The notes beneath the pieces are model-generated. The model worked only from the letters and a program-made list of their open reading frames with translations. It was not told the DNA's origin and made no database searches. Below, in pieces: positions 1-7,745 of a DNA stretch of 24,355 bases. Numbering within the stretch: position 1 is the first letter of the stretch; each line of letters starts with the position of its first letter. The DNA is from an uncultured Lachnospiraceae bacterium (GTDB lineage: Bacteria; Bacillota; Clostridia; Lachnospirales; Lachnospiraceae). Where the stretch lies: NCBI GenBank assembly GCA_910585605.1, contig CAJUFL010000057.1, forward strand, positions 1-24,355, given 5' to 3'. The translations under genes were made by a program, and so were the position numbers.

Positions 1-88
1 AATAATGATACTAGTAAAATCAGGGGAGTGTGGATAAAACTGCGGAAACTCAAGGTAACTGTGAGTAGTATATTCCTTTAATATGTGC

Positions 89-94
89 TATACT
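89..94 (+). promoter_or_regulatory. Extended -10 promoter element of trkAH
   Basis: TATACT preceded by a TG one base upstream (TGCTATACT) forms an extended -10 about 50 bp before the trkA start. No convincing -35 is visible 17 bp upstream, which is common for extended -10 promoters. The predicted leader of about 40 nt is short, so there is no room for a large riboswitch between it and trkA. Confidence 0.4.
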
Positions 95-141
95 ATATGA
101 TTATCGAAATGAAACTTGGTTACAAATATCAGGAGGAAAAG

Positions 142-1497
142 ATGAAGATTATTATTGTAGGCTGCGGCAAGGTAGGTTATGCCCTTGCAGAACAGCTAAA
201 CGAAGAAGGTCACGACATTACAGTCATTGATACCAATAGTGATAAATTAGAACATGCACTATCCGTTCTGGATGTCCAGGGAGTTGAAGGCAACGGAACC
301 TCCTTCCATATACAGCAGGAAGCAGGTATCAAAGAAAGTGATCTGTTAATTGCGGTAACCGGACTGGACGAAATCAATCTTCTTTGTTGTCTGATAGCAA
401 AGAAAGCCGGTAATTGCAATACCATTGCCAGAGTGCGGAATCCGGAATATTTTTCCGAAATCAAGTATTTACGCGACGAACTCGGACTGGCACTTGCCAT
501 CAATCCGGAACTAGCCTGTGCACAAGGTATTGCCCGGCTGATCGAGGTCCCAAGTGCATTAGATATCATGTCTTTTGCCAAAGGGCGTGCAAATATGATT
601 AAATTGTCCATTCCTGACAATTCTGCCATCCATAATATGACAGTCTACGAATTTGCAACAAAAGTCCACACAAACACATTGATTTGTGCCATAGAACGGG
701 ATCACGAGGTCATCATTCCTGACGGTAATACCATTTTACAGCAGGGCGACAATATGTATGTCATAATCCCTCCGGCAGAGATTCATTCCCTTTTGTCCAA
801 AATCGGTATCAAGGCAAAACCCATCAAAACCGTTATGATTATCGGCGGAAGCACCACTGCCTACTATCTTGCAAGACATTTGGAAGGCTCACGCTTACGG
901 GTAAAGATCGTTGAACAGAACCCAGAACAATGTGAGCACTTAAGTGAATTACTGCCTCGCACCCTGATCATTAACGGAGATGCCACCGACCGCCAGTTAT
1001 TATTGGAAGAAGGCATTGACGAAACAGATGCTTTCGTGTCCCTTACCAATATGGATGAGGAAAACCTGGTTCTTTCCTTATTTGCAAATAAAGTGAGTAA
1101 TGCCAAGATCATTACCAAGGTGGATAAAGTATCCTTTGAAGAAGTTGTGGAGGAACTGCCCATCGGCACGATTGCCTGTCCCAAAAATATAACCGCAAAG
1201 TCCATTATCCAGTATGTACGTGCATTGCAGAATTCTTTTGGCAGTAATATTGAAACACTTTACCGCATGCTGGATGATAAAGTGGAAGCGCTGGAATTTG
1301 TCATCAAACAGGAATCCAAGGTGACTGGAAAACCACTTATGGAACTGAATTTAAAGAAAAACTTATTAATCTGTGCCATTTTCCGTAATGGTAAGATTAT
1401 CACTCCAAGCGGAAAAGACACGATCATAAACGGAGATACTGTTATTGTTGTAACTACAAATAAAGGATTAACTGATATAAAGGATATTCTTGATTAA
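142..1497 (+). CDS. trkA: Trk potassium uptake system peripheral protein TrkA
   Basis: Encodes a 451-residue cytoplasmic gating subunit of a Trk/Ktr-type potassium channel. It starts with a Rossmann nucleotide-binding motif (GCGKVG, residues 7-12) and has the duplicated TrkA layout: RCK_N (about 1-125), RCK_C (about 140-220), a second RCK_N (about 225-345, with IIGGSTTAYYLA) and a second RCK_C (about 365-451). The start at 142 is chosen over the upstream in-frame ATG at 85 because AGGAGG lies just before it and the Rossmann strand begins at once. The family binds NAD(H) or nucleotides and controls the TrkH pore. trkH follows directly, so the two are almost certainly one operon. The length is normal for a two-domain TrkA. 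Confidence 0.95.
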   Translation: MKIIIVGCGKVGYALAEQLNEEGHDITVIDTNSDKLEHALSVLDVQGVEGNGTSFHIQQEAGIKESDLLIAVTGLDEINLLCCLIAKKAGNCNTIARVRNPEYFSEIKYLRDELGLALAINPELACAQGIARLIEVPSALDIMSFAKGRANMIKLSIPDNSAIHNMTVYEFATKVHTNTLICAIERDHEVIIPDGNTILQQGDNMYVIIPPAEIHSLLSKIGIKAKPIKTVMIIGGSTTAYYLARHLEGSRLRVKIVEQNPEQCEHLSELLPRTLIINGDATDRQLLLEEGIDETDAFVSLTNMDEENLVLSLFANKVSNAKIITKVDKVSFEEVVEELPIGTIACPKNITAKSIIQYVRALQNSFGSNIETLYRMLDDKVEALEFVIKQESKVTGKPLMELNLKKNLLICAIFRNGKIITPSGKDTIINGDTVIVVTTNKGLTDIKDILD

Positions 1498-1534
1498 TAT
1501 TCCTTATGAAATTATAATCAGGCAGGAAAAGAAA

Positions 1535-2974
1535 ATGAATATTACTATAATTTTTTATTTACTGGGATGGCTTCTTAATACAGTTGCCGCCCTGATGCTT
1601 TTACCCTTTGCCGTATCTATTTATTATGGCGAAAGCAGCGGGAAATATTTTTTAATATGTTCCCTCGTGATTTTAACGATTGGTGTATTACTTACAAAAA
1701 AACGTCCTAAAAACGCCAAATTTTATGCAAAGGAAGGCTTTGTAATCACAGCCCTCAGCTGGCTGCTTCTTTCCCTTATCGGCTGTCTGCCATTTTATTT
1801 AAGTGGCGAGATTCCTTCCTTTACAAATGCATTATTCGAATGCATTTCCGGTTTTACTACCACTGGTGCTTCTATTCTGCACGACGTGGAAAAAATGTCA
1901 CGCTGCATGATGTTCTGGCGCTGTTTCACGCAATGGATTGGCGGTATGGGTGTATTGGTATTTATGCTGGCTGTCCTTCCTCTGACCGGCGGGCAGGATT
2001 TATATCTTATGCGGGCAGAAAGTCCGGGACCAAATGTGGGCAAGCTGGTACCAAAAGTACAAAAAACAGCATATTACTTATATGCGATTTATTTCGCCCT
2101 TACGGTATTGGAAATCATCTGTCTCCTAATTGCAAAAATGCCGTTATATGATGCCGTATGTACCTCTTTTACCACTACAAGTACCGGCGGATTCGGAGTA
2201 AAAAACTCCTCTTTAGGGGGATACTCTCCAACAATACAGTATATCGTTACAATCTTTTTGTATTTATCCGGATTAAATTATAACTTTTTCTTTTTTATCT
2301 GGATCAAACGATTTAAAGATGCCTTTTCCATGCAGGAAATCCGATTGTATTCCGTTGTCTTCTTTTGTGCTGTTGCAGTGATCACAGCTGATGTTATAAA
2401 GACCGGCTATTGCCTGGAAGAGAGTTTCCGCCATGCAGCATTTCAGGTAGGCTCCATTATGACAACTGCCGGTTTTTCCTCTGCTGACTTTGATGTCTGG
2501 CCTTCCCTGTCCAGAAGCATTTTGGTACTGTTAATGTTTATTGGCGGATGTGCCGGAAGCACATGCGGAGGCATTAAAGTTTCAAGAATCCTTATTTACT
2601 TAAAAACAGTAAAAAAAGAAATCGCACAGCTGTGCCACCCCAGAAATGTAAAGGTTATCAAAATTGACAACAAGCCTCTGCCTCACAATGTACTGCGTTC
2701 CGCTAATATATTTTTTATTGTGTACATCCTAATCTTTTCAGCATCTACCCTGCTTGTGAGTATAGATGAATTTGATCTGGTCACTAATTTTACAGCTGTT
2801 GCATCGGCACTGGGAAATATCGGTCCGGGACTTTCTCTGGTCGGACCTACCTGTAACTTTGATATATATTCCGCATTTTCAAAATATATCCTTATGTTTG
2901 ATATGCTCGCCGGGCGTTTGGAATTATTCCCTATGCTGGTGTTACTATCACCTCTCACCTGGAAAAAGCAATAA
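1535..2974 (+). CDS. trkH: Trk potassium uptake system membrane pore protein TrkH
   Basis: Encodes a 479-residue integral membrane protein with about ten hydrophobic segments and four pore-loop motifs of the TrkH/KtrB superfamily: FTTTGAS (near 108), TTTSTGGFG, MTTAGFSS and ALGNIGPG. In the family these glycine-centred loops form the potassium selectivity filter and TrkA binds the cytoplasmic face. Start 1535 is preferred over the upstream in-frame ATG at 1490, which overlaps trkA and adds a polar stretch; AGGAAAAG precedes 1535. It lies 37 bp after trkA and ends in a hairpin terminator. Confidence 0.95.
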   Translation: MNITIIFYLLGWLLNTVAALMLLPFAVSIYYGESSGKYFLICSLVILTIGVLLTKKRPKNAKFYAKEGFVITALSWLLLSLIGCLPFYLSGEIPSFTNALFECISGFTTTGASILHDVEKMSRCMMFWRCFTQWIGGMGVLVFMLAVLPLTGGQDLYLMRAESPGPNVGKLVPKVQKTAYYLYAIYFALTVLEIICLLIAKMPLYDAVCTSFTTTSTGGFGVKNSSLGGYSPTIQYIVTIFLYLSGLNYNFFFFIWIKRFKDAFSMQEIRLYSVVFFCAVAVITADVIKTGYCLEESFRHAAFQVGSIMTTAGFSSADFDVWPSLSRSILVLLMFIGGCAGSTCGGIKVSRILIYLKTVKKEIAQLCHPRNVKVIKIDNKPLPHNVLRSANIFFIVYILIFSASTLLVSIDEFDLVTNFTAVASALGNIGPGLSLVGPTCNFDIYSAFSKYILMFDMLAGRLELFPMLVLLSPLTWKKQ

Positions 2975-2978
2975 ATGC

Positions 2979-3003
2979 AAAGAGGTGGAATCTCCGCCTC
3001 TTT
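2979..3003. terminator. Bidirectional hairpin between trkH and cinA
   Basis: A 10-bp stem, AAAGAGGTGG pairing with CCGCCTCTTT (one G-U), closes a 5-nt loop. It lies 4 bp after the trkH stop and overlaps the stop codon of the convergent CinA gene. A-rich and T-rich flanks allow it to serve both strands. Confidence 0.65.
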
Positions 3004-3466
3004 ATAATAGCAATTCATGTAATTTCCCATAAACATATTCCACGCTCTTCCGGCGCACTTCATTCCTGCCAATATCACCAAACTGCATAGTTTCCGTATA
3101 AACGGTTCCGTCAACAAAAAAACCAAAGCATACCATTCCAACAGGTTTTTCTTTGGTTCCACCTCCCGGTCCTGCCACACCAGTAATACCTACCCCGACT
3201 TCAGCTCCTGTCTCTTTTGCCACACCTTCTGACATCTGGCAGGCAACCTCCTCGCTTACTACACCATATGTTTCTATCGTATCTTCTTTTACACCAAGGT
3301 ACTTTGTCTTCGCTTCATTTGCATAAGTAATAAAGCTTGCATCCAATACCTTTGAGGCATCCGCCACACTTACAAGTGCCGCCACTGCAAGCCCCCCTGT
3401 ACAAGACTCTGCAAATGAAATGTGATATTCCTTTTCCATTAATTGATGGACAACCTGCTCATACAT
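3002..3466 (-). CDS. cinA: CinA C-terminal domain protein (nicotinamide-nucleotide amidase, PncC-type)
   Basis: Encodes 154 residues forming a stand-alone CinA C-terminal domain. Recognisable blocks are SFAESCTGGL near residue 18, YGVVSEEVACQMSEGV in the middle and GITGVAGPGGGTKEKPVG with glycine-rich active-site loops. Members deamidate nicotinamide mononucleotide to nicotinic acid mononucleotide in pyridine nucleotide salvage. The length is typical of single-domain PncC; the N-terminal molybdopterin-binding-like domain of full CinA is absent. The start at 3466 is chosen over 3529 because AAGGAAG lies at good spacing and the domain begins there. The small gene at 3536-3727 lies 69 bp upstream on the same strand. 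Confidence 0.88.
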   Translation of the reverse strand: MYEQVVHQLMEKEYHISFAESCTGGLAVAALVSVADASKVLDASFITYANEAKTKYLGVKEDTIETYGVVSEEVACQMSEGVAKETGAEVGVGITGVAGPGGGTKEKPVGMVCFGFFVDGTVYTETMQFGDIGRNEVRRKSVEYVYGKLHELLL

Positions 3467-3535
3467 CTTTGTTCTTCCTTTCCTGCCTTGACTCTGCCTT
3501 ATCCTATTCCAGAGCTGCAAAAAAGTCAATACCTT

Positions 3536-3727
3536 CTATAATAAATCTATCTTTTGCCAGAGTTTATCCAGTTCCTCACGTTCCATTCTTTCGATTTCCT
3601 GTTCTGAATATAAATAATAATACCACGCAGGAAACATCTCCCAGCTACATACACTAATATCCCGCCAGCGGAGATGTTCCCTGTATCTCTTATATCTGCC
3701 GCGTAATTTTTTTAAAAATACACCCAT
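3536..3727 (-). CDS. Small basic protein of unknown function
   Basis: Encodes 63 residues with an ATG preceded by AAAGAAGG at suitable spacing. The N-terminus is strongly basic (KKLRGRYKRYREHLRWRD), the middle is aromatic-rich (WEMFPAWYYYLYSE) and the C-terminus is a charged helix (EQEIERMEREELDKLWQKI). There is no signal peptide or membrane segment. I do not recognise a family. It probably shares a transcript with the CinA gene downstream. The composition looks protein-like, but no start or function can be proven here. Confidence 0.5.
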   Translation of the reverse strand: MGVFLKKLRGRYKRYREHLRWRDISVCSWEMFPAWYYYLYSEQEIERMEREELDKLWQKIDLL

Positions 3728-3958
3728 AAATACCTTCTTTCTAACATAGAAAATCCCAAACGAAATAAAAAATTAAGATCTTCTATCTCCAAAAATAATT
3801 ATGTTTTACGGATATAATAAATAAAAAAATTAGATAAGTCAAGACATTTCACAAACTATTTTCTACCAATTTCTTCCAAAACCACCCTTCCTTCTATTTT
3901 CAATAGAAACCGAAGCACTGGTTTGAATCCATATTCATTTAATACTGCTATACCTGCG
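3728..3958. other. AT-rich intergenic region without a recognised gene
   Basis: This 231-bp gap between two minus-strand units holds no coding region I can support. It contains a small inverted repeat (TTCTATT at 3892-3898 with AATAGAA at 3902-3908) without a T-tract, so I do not call a terminator for the ABC operon ending at 3959. Confidence 0.4.
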
Positions 3959-4627
3959 TTATCGAATTTTTGACAATACCCCCATTTCCATCTCATATAC
4001 ATGATCACACAAAACATCAATATCTTCTTTATTATGACTTGCCAATATAATGGTTTTTTCCTGTTCCTTTAATTCCAGTAACAGCTCACGCACATCTGTC
4101 ACCCCGCTTTTATCCAATCCGTTCATCGGTTCATCCAAAATTAAAATATCCTGATCTTCCATGATCGCCTGGGCAATTGCAAGTCTCTGCCGCATACCCA
4201 TAGAATAATTCTTTACTTTTTTTCTTGATCTGGGATCCAGCCCTACTTTATCCATTATTGCATACAAATGTTCCTTATTCTTTGTATTGCGGATACGGTA
4301 TAGATAATCCAGGTTTTTATATCCGCTGGCATTTCCAAGAATTGAGGGTTCTTCAATAATGACCCCTGCCTCATTCAGCATATCCATATCCTCATGCATC
4401 TTTCTGCCATGAATATAAATGCTTCCTTCATCCAGATATAGAAGACCACAGATGCATTTAAACAATACCGTCTTACCGGAACCATTATGCCCTACAATAC
4501 CGCATATTTCCCCCTGACCAAAAGAGACCGTGATATTTTTTAACACCTGCTGCTTTCGAAAACTTTTATTCGCATGTTTTATCTGTATTACCGGCAGCCC
4601 TTCCGATTCTTCCGTCTGCTTTTTCAT
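3959..4627 (-). CDS. ABC transporter ATP-binding protein (bacitracin/lantibiotic-immunity type)
   Basis: Encodes a 222-residue ABC ATPase with Walker A GHNGSGKT (residues 46-53), a signature of the form YSMGMRQRL, Walker B ILILDEP followed by MNGLD, and an H-loop ASHN. Spacing and size fit the BcrA/LanF/CcmA-like subfamily that energises ABC-2 exporters. The start at 4627 is preferred over 4660 because GAGAGGAAC lies just upstream. It lies 10 bp after the upstream permease and closes the operon that begins with the Agr-type genes, so its job is probably export of, or protection against, a peptide under quorum-sensing control. The substrate is not deducible from sequence. Confidence 0.85.
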   Translation of the reverse strand: MKKQTEESEGLPVIQIKHANKSFRKQQVLKNITVSFGQGEICGIVGHNGSGKTVLFKCICGLLYLDEGSIYIHGRKMHEDMDMLNEAGVIIEEPSILGNASGYKNLDYLYRIRNTKNKEHLYAIMDKVGLDPRSRKKVKNYSMGMRQRLAIAQAIMEDQDILILDEPMNGLDKSGVTDVRELLLELKEQEKTIILASHNKEDIDVLCDHVYEMEMGVLSKIR

Positions 4628-4637
4628 TGTTCCTCTC

Positions 4638-5507
4638 CTATTCTTCTTTATTCCACACAAATTCCATGTGCCGTGACTTTAGTATAATACCAAACACAAT
4701 AAATATTATCATGATGCTGCACAATCCTATACAAAACCACAAAGACGGATAATCATGTACATCCAAAAAAACTGGTTCATCATGCAGACCCATCCTGCAC
4801 CAGTTAAATGGGGTCACATAGGGCAGCCATGAAGAAGTAATAAACTTTGCTTCTGACAGATTCATACCTGTCAATACCACCGCAGCAGATACCGCTGCTA
4901 TCCTGCTGCCATATAAACTGAGGACAAACATTAGCAGTCCTATTGTGGCAGATACAATCCAAACCAGTAAAAAACACAGAATCATCGCCTGTAAAGGTGT
5001 ATATTTTTCTAGAATTACAGGGGACGGATTACCGATAAGATTATATTTCCATATATCATCCGAATGTGCCATGGTATTTATAAGATCTCCCCAATCCGTT
5101 TCCAGGCAAATCCTTGGCACAAAAACAAGAACTGTCGCAGCAAACGTCAGAACCGTAAGGGTAAATGCCTGCATGATAACTGCAAATATTTTTTCGATAC
5201 ACCATATGCACCTGCCTTTTCTCAGGGCAAAACACAGTTCAGAACGATTCATAAATGGTACATCCGAAAACATATAACAGACAATAAAACCATAAAAAGT
5301 AGCAAAATACTTATTATCAAAAAAATGCGGTGCCATCCAGGGTGTAATCCATTCCTGGCAGTCAAGCATAACTCGGTCAATCCCAGTTGCTATGGCACAC
5401 ACCAACGCTGCCATTAAGATAACCGCCCCCACAAAACGAATCGAACATATTTTTTTAACAAATTCCTGCCACCCATTCCAGTGAACCCTGCCCATTTTTC
5501 CAGACAT
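4638..5507 (-). CDS. ABC-2 type permease subunit, second of two
   Basis: Encodes a 289-residue protein with about six hydrophobic segments: one near the N-terminus (FVGAVILMAALVCAIATGI), several in the middle and a final helix near 255-275 followed by a basic end. There is no nucleotide-binding motif. Together with the permease just upstream and the ATPase just downstream it forms a two-permease, one-ATPase exporter like LanFEG immunity transporters. The ATG follows the previous stop by one base and has AAGGTGG at good spacing, indicating translational coupling. The sequence does not let me name the family beyond an ABC-2-like membrane subunit. Confidence 0.65.
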   Translation of the reverse strand: MSGKMGRVHWNGWQEFVKKICSIRFVGAVILMAALVCAIATGIDRVMLDCQEWITPWMAPHFFDNKYFATFYGFIVCYMFSDVPFMNRSELCFALRKGRCIWCIEKIFAVIMQAFTLTVLTFAATVLVFVPRICLETDWGDLINTMAHSDDIWKYNLIGNPSPVILEKYTPLQAMILCFLLVWIVSATIGLLMFVLSLYGSRIAAVSAAVVLTGMNLSEAKFITSSWLPYVTPFNWCRMGLHDEPVFLDVHDYPSLWFCIGLCSIMIIFIVFGIILKSRHMEFVWNKEE

Positions 5508-5508
5508 C

Positions 5509-6285
5509 TTACACCACCTTCCTTCTATATATAAAGCAGATGACTGCCCCTATGAATAATAATAAGAGGAAAACCTCAAGATAATACAGCTGCCATGTAT
5601 GTATTTCCAGACTGCTTCCCAATGTAGTAACCCCCATGCAGTTCAGGGAAAACAAGCTTCCAAATTCCCATCCCATCATACGCTGTACCAAGATATCTTC
5701 AATATAGAGAAATGCCACCGGCAGTATGTACACAAGCATACGGTTTTTAACAAATAAAGAGCACATCAGCCCAATCACTGCCAGAGTTCCCGCCAGTACA
5801 GCTAGATGCACGCCTATACAAAATGCAAACAAAAGGAAATGCCCATTTAGCAGCAGCAGTTTATACAGGGATCCACAGTTATCCTGAATCTGCTGTATGG
5901 ATTCTGAATCCGGCAGTCCATATCTGACCAGAAGAAACAATGCCGCCAACAAAAACCCGGTGAACATAGTAACTGCCGCAGAAAGAAACACAGCAGTCAT
6001 TTTAGAAAGAGAATAGGAAGCCGCACCGCCTCTTAATACCATCTGTCTGTCATAGCTGTATTCCATATCGTCACAAAACGCTGCCGAATAAGGATAAACA
6101 GAAAAAATTAATGCTGCCATAATCAAGACAGCATTTCCCGCTATATTCCCCAGCCATCCAAGCACATTGACAGCACCGGAGCTATTATATAATAATGTAA
6201 GGCAGACGCCTAAGCTTCCGACAGCTATTTTCCATGTTCCAAATGCCCTACGTATATCTATATTCAGATACCGAATCTGTTTCAC
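5509..6285 (-). CDS. ABC-2 type permease subunit, first of two (GTG start)
   Basis: Encodes a 258-residue polytopic membrane protein with about six hydrophobic segments (for example FLLLLFIGAVICFIY at the C-terminus) and a basic end. The start is a GTG at 6283-6285 with AGGAGG about 10 bp upstream; an ATG slightly further upstream is out of frame. Size and position match LanE/LanG- or BcrB-like permeases. Downstream lie a second permease and an ATPase; upstream, across a perfect inverted repeat, lies a secreted small-protein gene. Membrane exporter subunit is well supported; substrate is unknown. Confidence 0.65.
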   Translation of the reverse strand: MKQIRYLNIDIRRAFGTWKIAVGSLGVCLTLLYNSSGAVNVLGWLGNIAGNAVLIMAALIFSVYPYSAAFCDDMEYSYDRQMVLRGGAASYSLSKMTAVFLSAAVTMFTGFLLAALFLLVRYGLPDSESIQQIQDNCGSLYKLLLLNGHFLLFAFCIGVHLAVLAGTLAVIGLMCSLFVKNRMLVYILPVAFLYIEDILVQRMMGWEFGSLFSLNCMGVTTLGSSLEIHTWQLYYLEVFLLLLFIGAVICFIYRRKVV

Positions 6286-6322
6286 TTTCCATCAGCCTCC
6301 TTTTTCAAAGCCATCACAGGAT

Positions 6323-6350
6323 ATCACCCCTATGATACCATAGGGGTGAT
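6323..6350. repeat. Perfect 12-bp inverted repeat between secreted-protein gene and permease gene
   Basis: ATCACCCCTATG (6323-6334) and CATAGGGGTGAT (6339-6350) flank a 4-nt loop. On the minus-strand transcript the hairpin falls 13 nt after the stop of the secreted-protein gene and about 37 nt before the permease GTG. No T-tract follows on either strand, so it is more likely an mRNA-stabilising or partial-attenuation hairpin, or an operator, than a simple terminator. Confidence 0.6.
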
Positions 6351-6363
6351 TGTAAATGGTTTC

Positions 6364-6801
6364 TCAAGGACAATATGTACCTGTTGCATGAGCCCCGCCA
6401 TAATACTGTGGCACAGTTGCATAGACATAAAAAAATTCACCAGCACGTGGTACTTTTTTATGATAAGTATCATATCCTGCGGATAAGGTTTCCCCTAAAT
6501 TCTTTTCTCTATAAAATGTGATTGCCTGATTTACAGACATCTGCTCCCCATTACTTCTAAAAGCTGTAAAACTCATTGATGGAGCATTTGTCAAAGTATT
6601 TAATTTAATATAAAATCTCTGTTCATCATCATCTTTAACTGTTTTCGTAGAATATGGATCAGGAGATGACTGCCCCGGTATATTAGAGACTGTCACATCT
6701 AAATAACTATTGACAGCATGAACCACCGTCGCAAACCCTCCAACGCTGACCAGAATTGCTAATGCACATAAGATATTTTTAAACTTTCTTTTCATCTTCA
6801 T
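6364..6801 (-). CDS. Small secreted protein of the Agr-linked transporter operon
   Basis: Encodes 145 residues with a clear Sec signal peptide: basic N-terminus (KMKRKFKN), hydrophobic core (ILCALAILVSVGGFATVV) and an AxA-like site near HAVN, leaving a mature domain of about 115 residues. The mature part is polar with several aromatics and one cysteine near the end (GTYCP). ATG 6801 has GAGGA at good spacing. I do not recognise a named family with confidence. The layout (exported beta-rich small protein next to an ABC exporter and agr genes) recalls small exported proteins such as the DUF2712 group, but I see no diagnostic motif. It could be an effector, bacteriocin-like protein or transporter accessory factor. 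Confidence 0.65.
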   Translation of the reverse strand: MKMKRKFKNILCALAILVSVGGFATVVHAVNSYLDVTVSNIPGQSSPDPYSTKTVKDDDEQRFYIKLNTLTNAPSMSFTAFRSNGEQMSVNQAITFYREKNLGETLSAGYDTYHKKVPRAGEFFYVYATVPQYYGGAHATGTYCP

Positions 6802-6858
6802 ATGTATCCTCGCTTTCCTGCATTTCTTTATAACCTGCTCCCTCCCCTTAAAAGCAAA

Positions 6859-7005
6859 TTATAATGTTTCTTTTTTCTCCGACTTCATCGGACGTTTTGG
6901 CTGATGAAAGATTCCTGCACAATACGGCCAATCACCATAACCATGGCTCTTACCGATCTTTACAGCTTTTTCCATCATTTTCAGAACTGTTTTCTTGTTA
7001 TTCAT
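6859..7005 (-). CDS. agrD: AgrD-like cyclic lactone autoinducer precursor
   Basis: This 48-codon gene encodes a basic amphipathic N-terminal helix (NKKTVLKMMEKAVKIGKS), a central DWPYCAGIF segment and a tail starting HQPKRP. The Cys followed by four small or hydrophobic residues and then an H/Y-QPK-x-P tail is the hallmark of Clostridial and Lachnospiraceae AgrD-like precursors. By family knowledge the Cys29 thiol closes onto the carboxyl of Phe33, predicting a five-residue thiolactone CAGIF, after which the charged tail is discarded. The ATG overlaps the agrB stop by 8 bp and has a near-perfect AGGAGGTG, so it is coupled to agrB. The processing sites are inferred. Confidence 0.9.
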   Translation of the reverse strand: MNNKKTVLKMMEKAVKIGKSHGYGDWPYCAGIFHQPKRPMKSEKKETL

Positions 7006-7585
7006 CCGTTTTCACCTCCTGTCTAATCAATTTTGCAAAAAATAGGAGGATACCGCATAACACTATGGCCGTTGACAGATACGTGATTATTATAGGGCTT
7101 GCATTCATACATTTTAAAAAAAACAAAACCCCAATTTCCAGCATCAGCATCCAACGTGCCGCTTCTTTCGCATTTTTCAACTCAGACTGAGTCATGTGTA
7201 CATCTGGATGATTAACTGTTCCAATTACCAAAATAATCATTGACGAAATAATAACTCCCAGCCAATGATATTTTTGCCAAAACCTTATATTCTGGCATAA
7301 GTAAACCACAAAACCATACGTTACCAGCGTCATCAAATAACAGTGTCCAAACGTTGAAGCGTGATAACCGCCAGTACGTTTTCTAAGTGCCAGAAAAAAA
7401 AGAAGAAAACCAGCTGTAGCAATGATATTTTTCAGAACACAACTTATAATCAGGATGGAACTAATAGTAATGAAACTTTCTGTCATGCAATGTATGTAAT
7501 ACCGATAGTCCTCCTTTTGTGATTCATCTATAACCTGTTCCTCAATCATCATGCCAACGATTCGGTTTACAATTCCTTCTATCAT
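6998..7585 (-). CDS. agrB: AgrB-like membrane peptidase and exporter of autoinducing peptide
   Basis: Encodes 195 residues with about five or six membrane segments and the AgrB catalytic pair in RKRTGGYHASTFGHC: His75 and Cys82, seven residues apart as in the known AgrB enzymes. In the family this cysteine protease removes the AgrD C-terminal tail and forms the thiolactone at the membrane. AAGGAGGTG precedes the ATG. agrD overlaps its 3' end by 8 bp. The promoter just upstream carries the direct-repeat operator described at 7641-7671, so it is probably activated by the LytTR regulator encoded at 9056-9796. Confidence 0.93.
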   Translation of the reverse strand: MIEGIVNRIVGMMIEEQVIDESQKEDYRYYIHCMTESFITISSILIISCVLKNIIATAGFLLFFLALRKRTGGYHASTFGHCYLMTLVTYGFVVYLCQNIRFWQKYHWLGVIISSMIILVIGTVNHPDVHMTQSELKNAKEAARWMLMLEIGVLFFLKCMNASPIIITYLSTAIVLCGILLFFAKLIRQEVKTDE

Positions 7586-7603
7586 GCAGCACCTCCTTAC
7601 CGT

Positions 7604-7632
7604 AGAATATACAGTTCCGGTTTAAAAATCAA
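7604..7632 (-). promoter_or_regulatory. agrB promoter
   Basis: On the minus strand TTGATT (7627-7632) is followed after 17 bp by TATTCT (7604-7609). The operator ends exactly 8 bp upstream of this -35, the same spacing as at the regulator-gene promoter. If this -10 is used the leader is very short, starting near the Shine-Dalgarno of agrB; a TATATT register 2 bp away is possible. Confidence 0.5.
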
Positions 7633-7640
7633 TATGATAT

Positions 7641-7671
7641 GCAGAATCGGTCAAAAACCCGCAGAATCAGT
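7641..7671 (-). promoter_or_regulatory. LytTR-type direct-repeat operator upstream of agrB
   Basis: On the minus strand ACTGATTCTGC and ACCGATTCTGC (10 of 11 identical) are spaced with a 20-bp period. AgrA-like LytTR proteins bind paired direct repeats of about 9-11 bp roughly two helical turns apart, just upstream of the -35. The same pair recurs upstream of the regulator gene at 9900-9930. Confidence 0.7.
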
Positions 7672-7745
7672 CGTTTCCCAACGAAATAAGTTAAAAAATG
7701 TATATTGAAATCCAACAAAAAAATAAGAACTAAAAAACAGCAGAA

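Noticed and set aside
1..141. c-di-AMP riboswitch upstream of trkA
   Set aside because: The visible leader is too short and lacks the conserved ydaO-type core. Only a small ACTCA/TGAGT hairpin is present; the region may continue outside the window.
2683..3180. Minus-strand frame across the trkH 3' end and cinA
   Set aside because: It lies antisense to the conserved TrkH pore motifs and out of frame with the recognisable CinA domain, and it has no family similarity.
3892..3908. Hairpin TTCTATT/AATAGAA downstream of the Agr-linked ABC operon
   Set aside because: A 7-bp AT-rich stem without a T-tract on the minus strand is not adequate evidence for a terminator.
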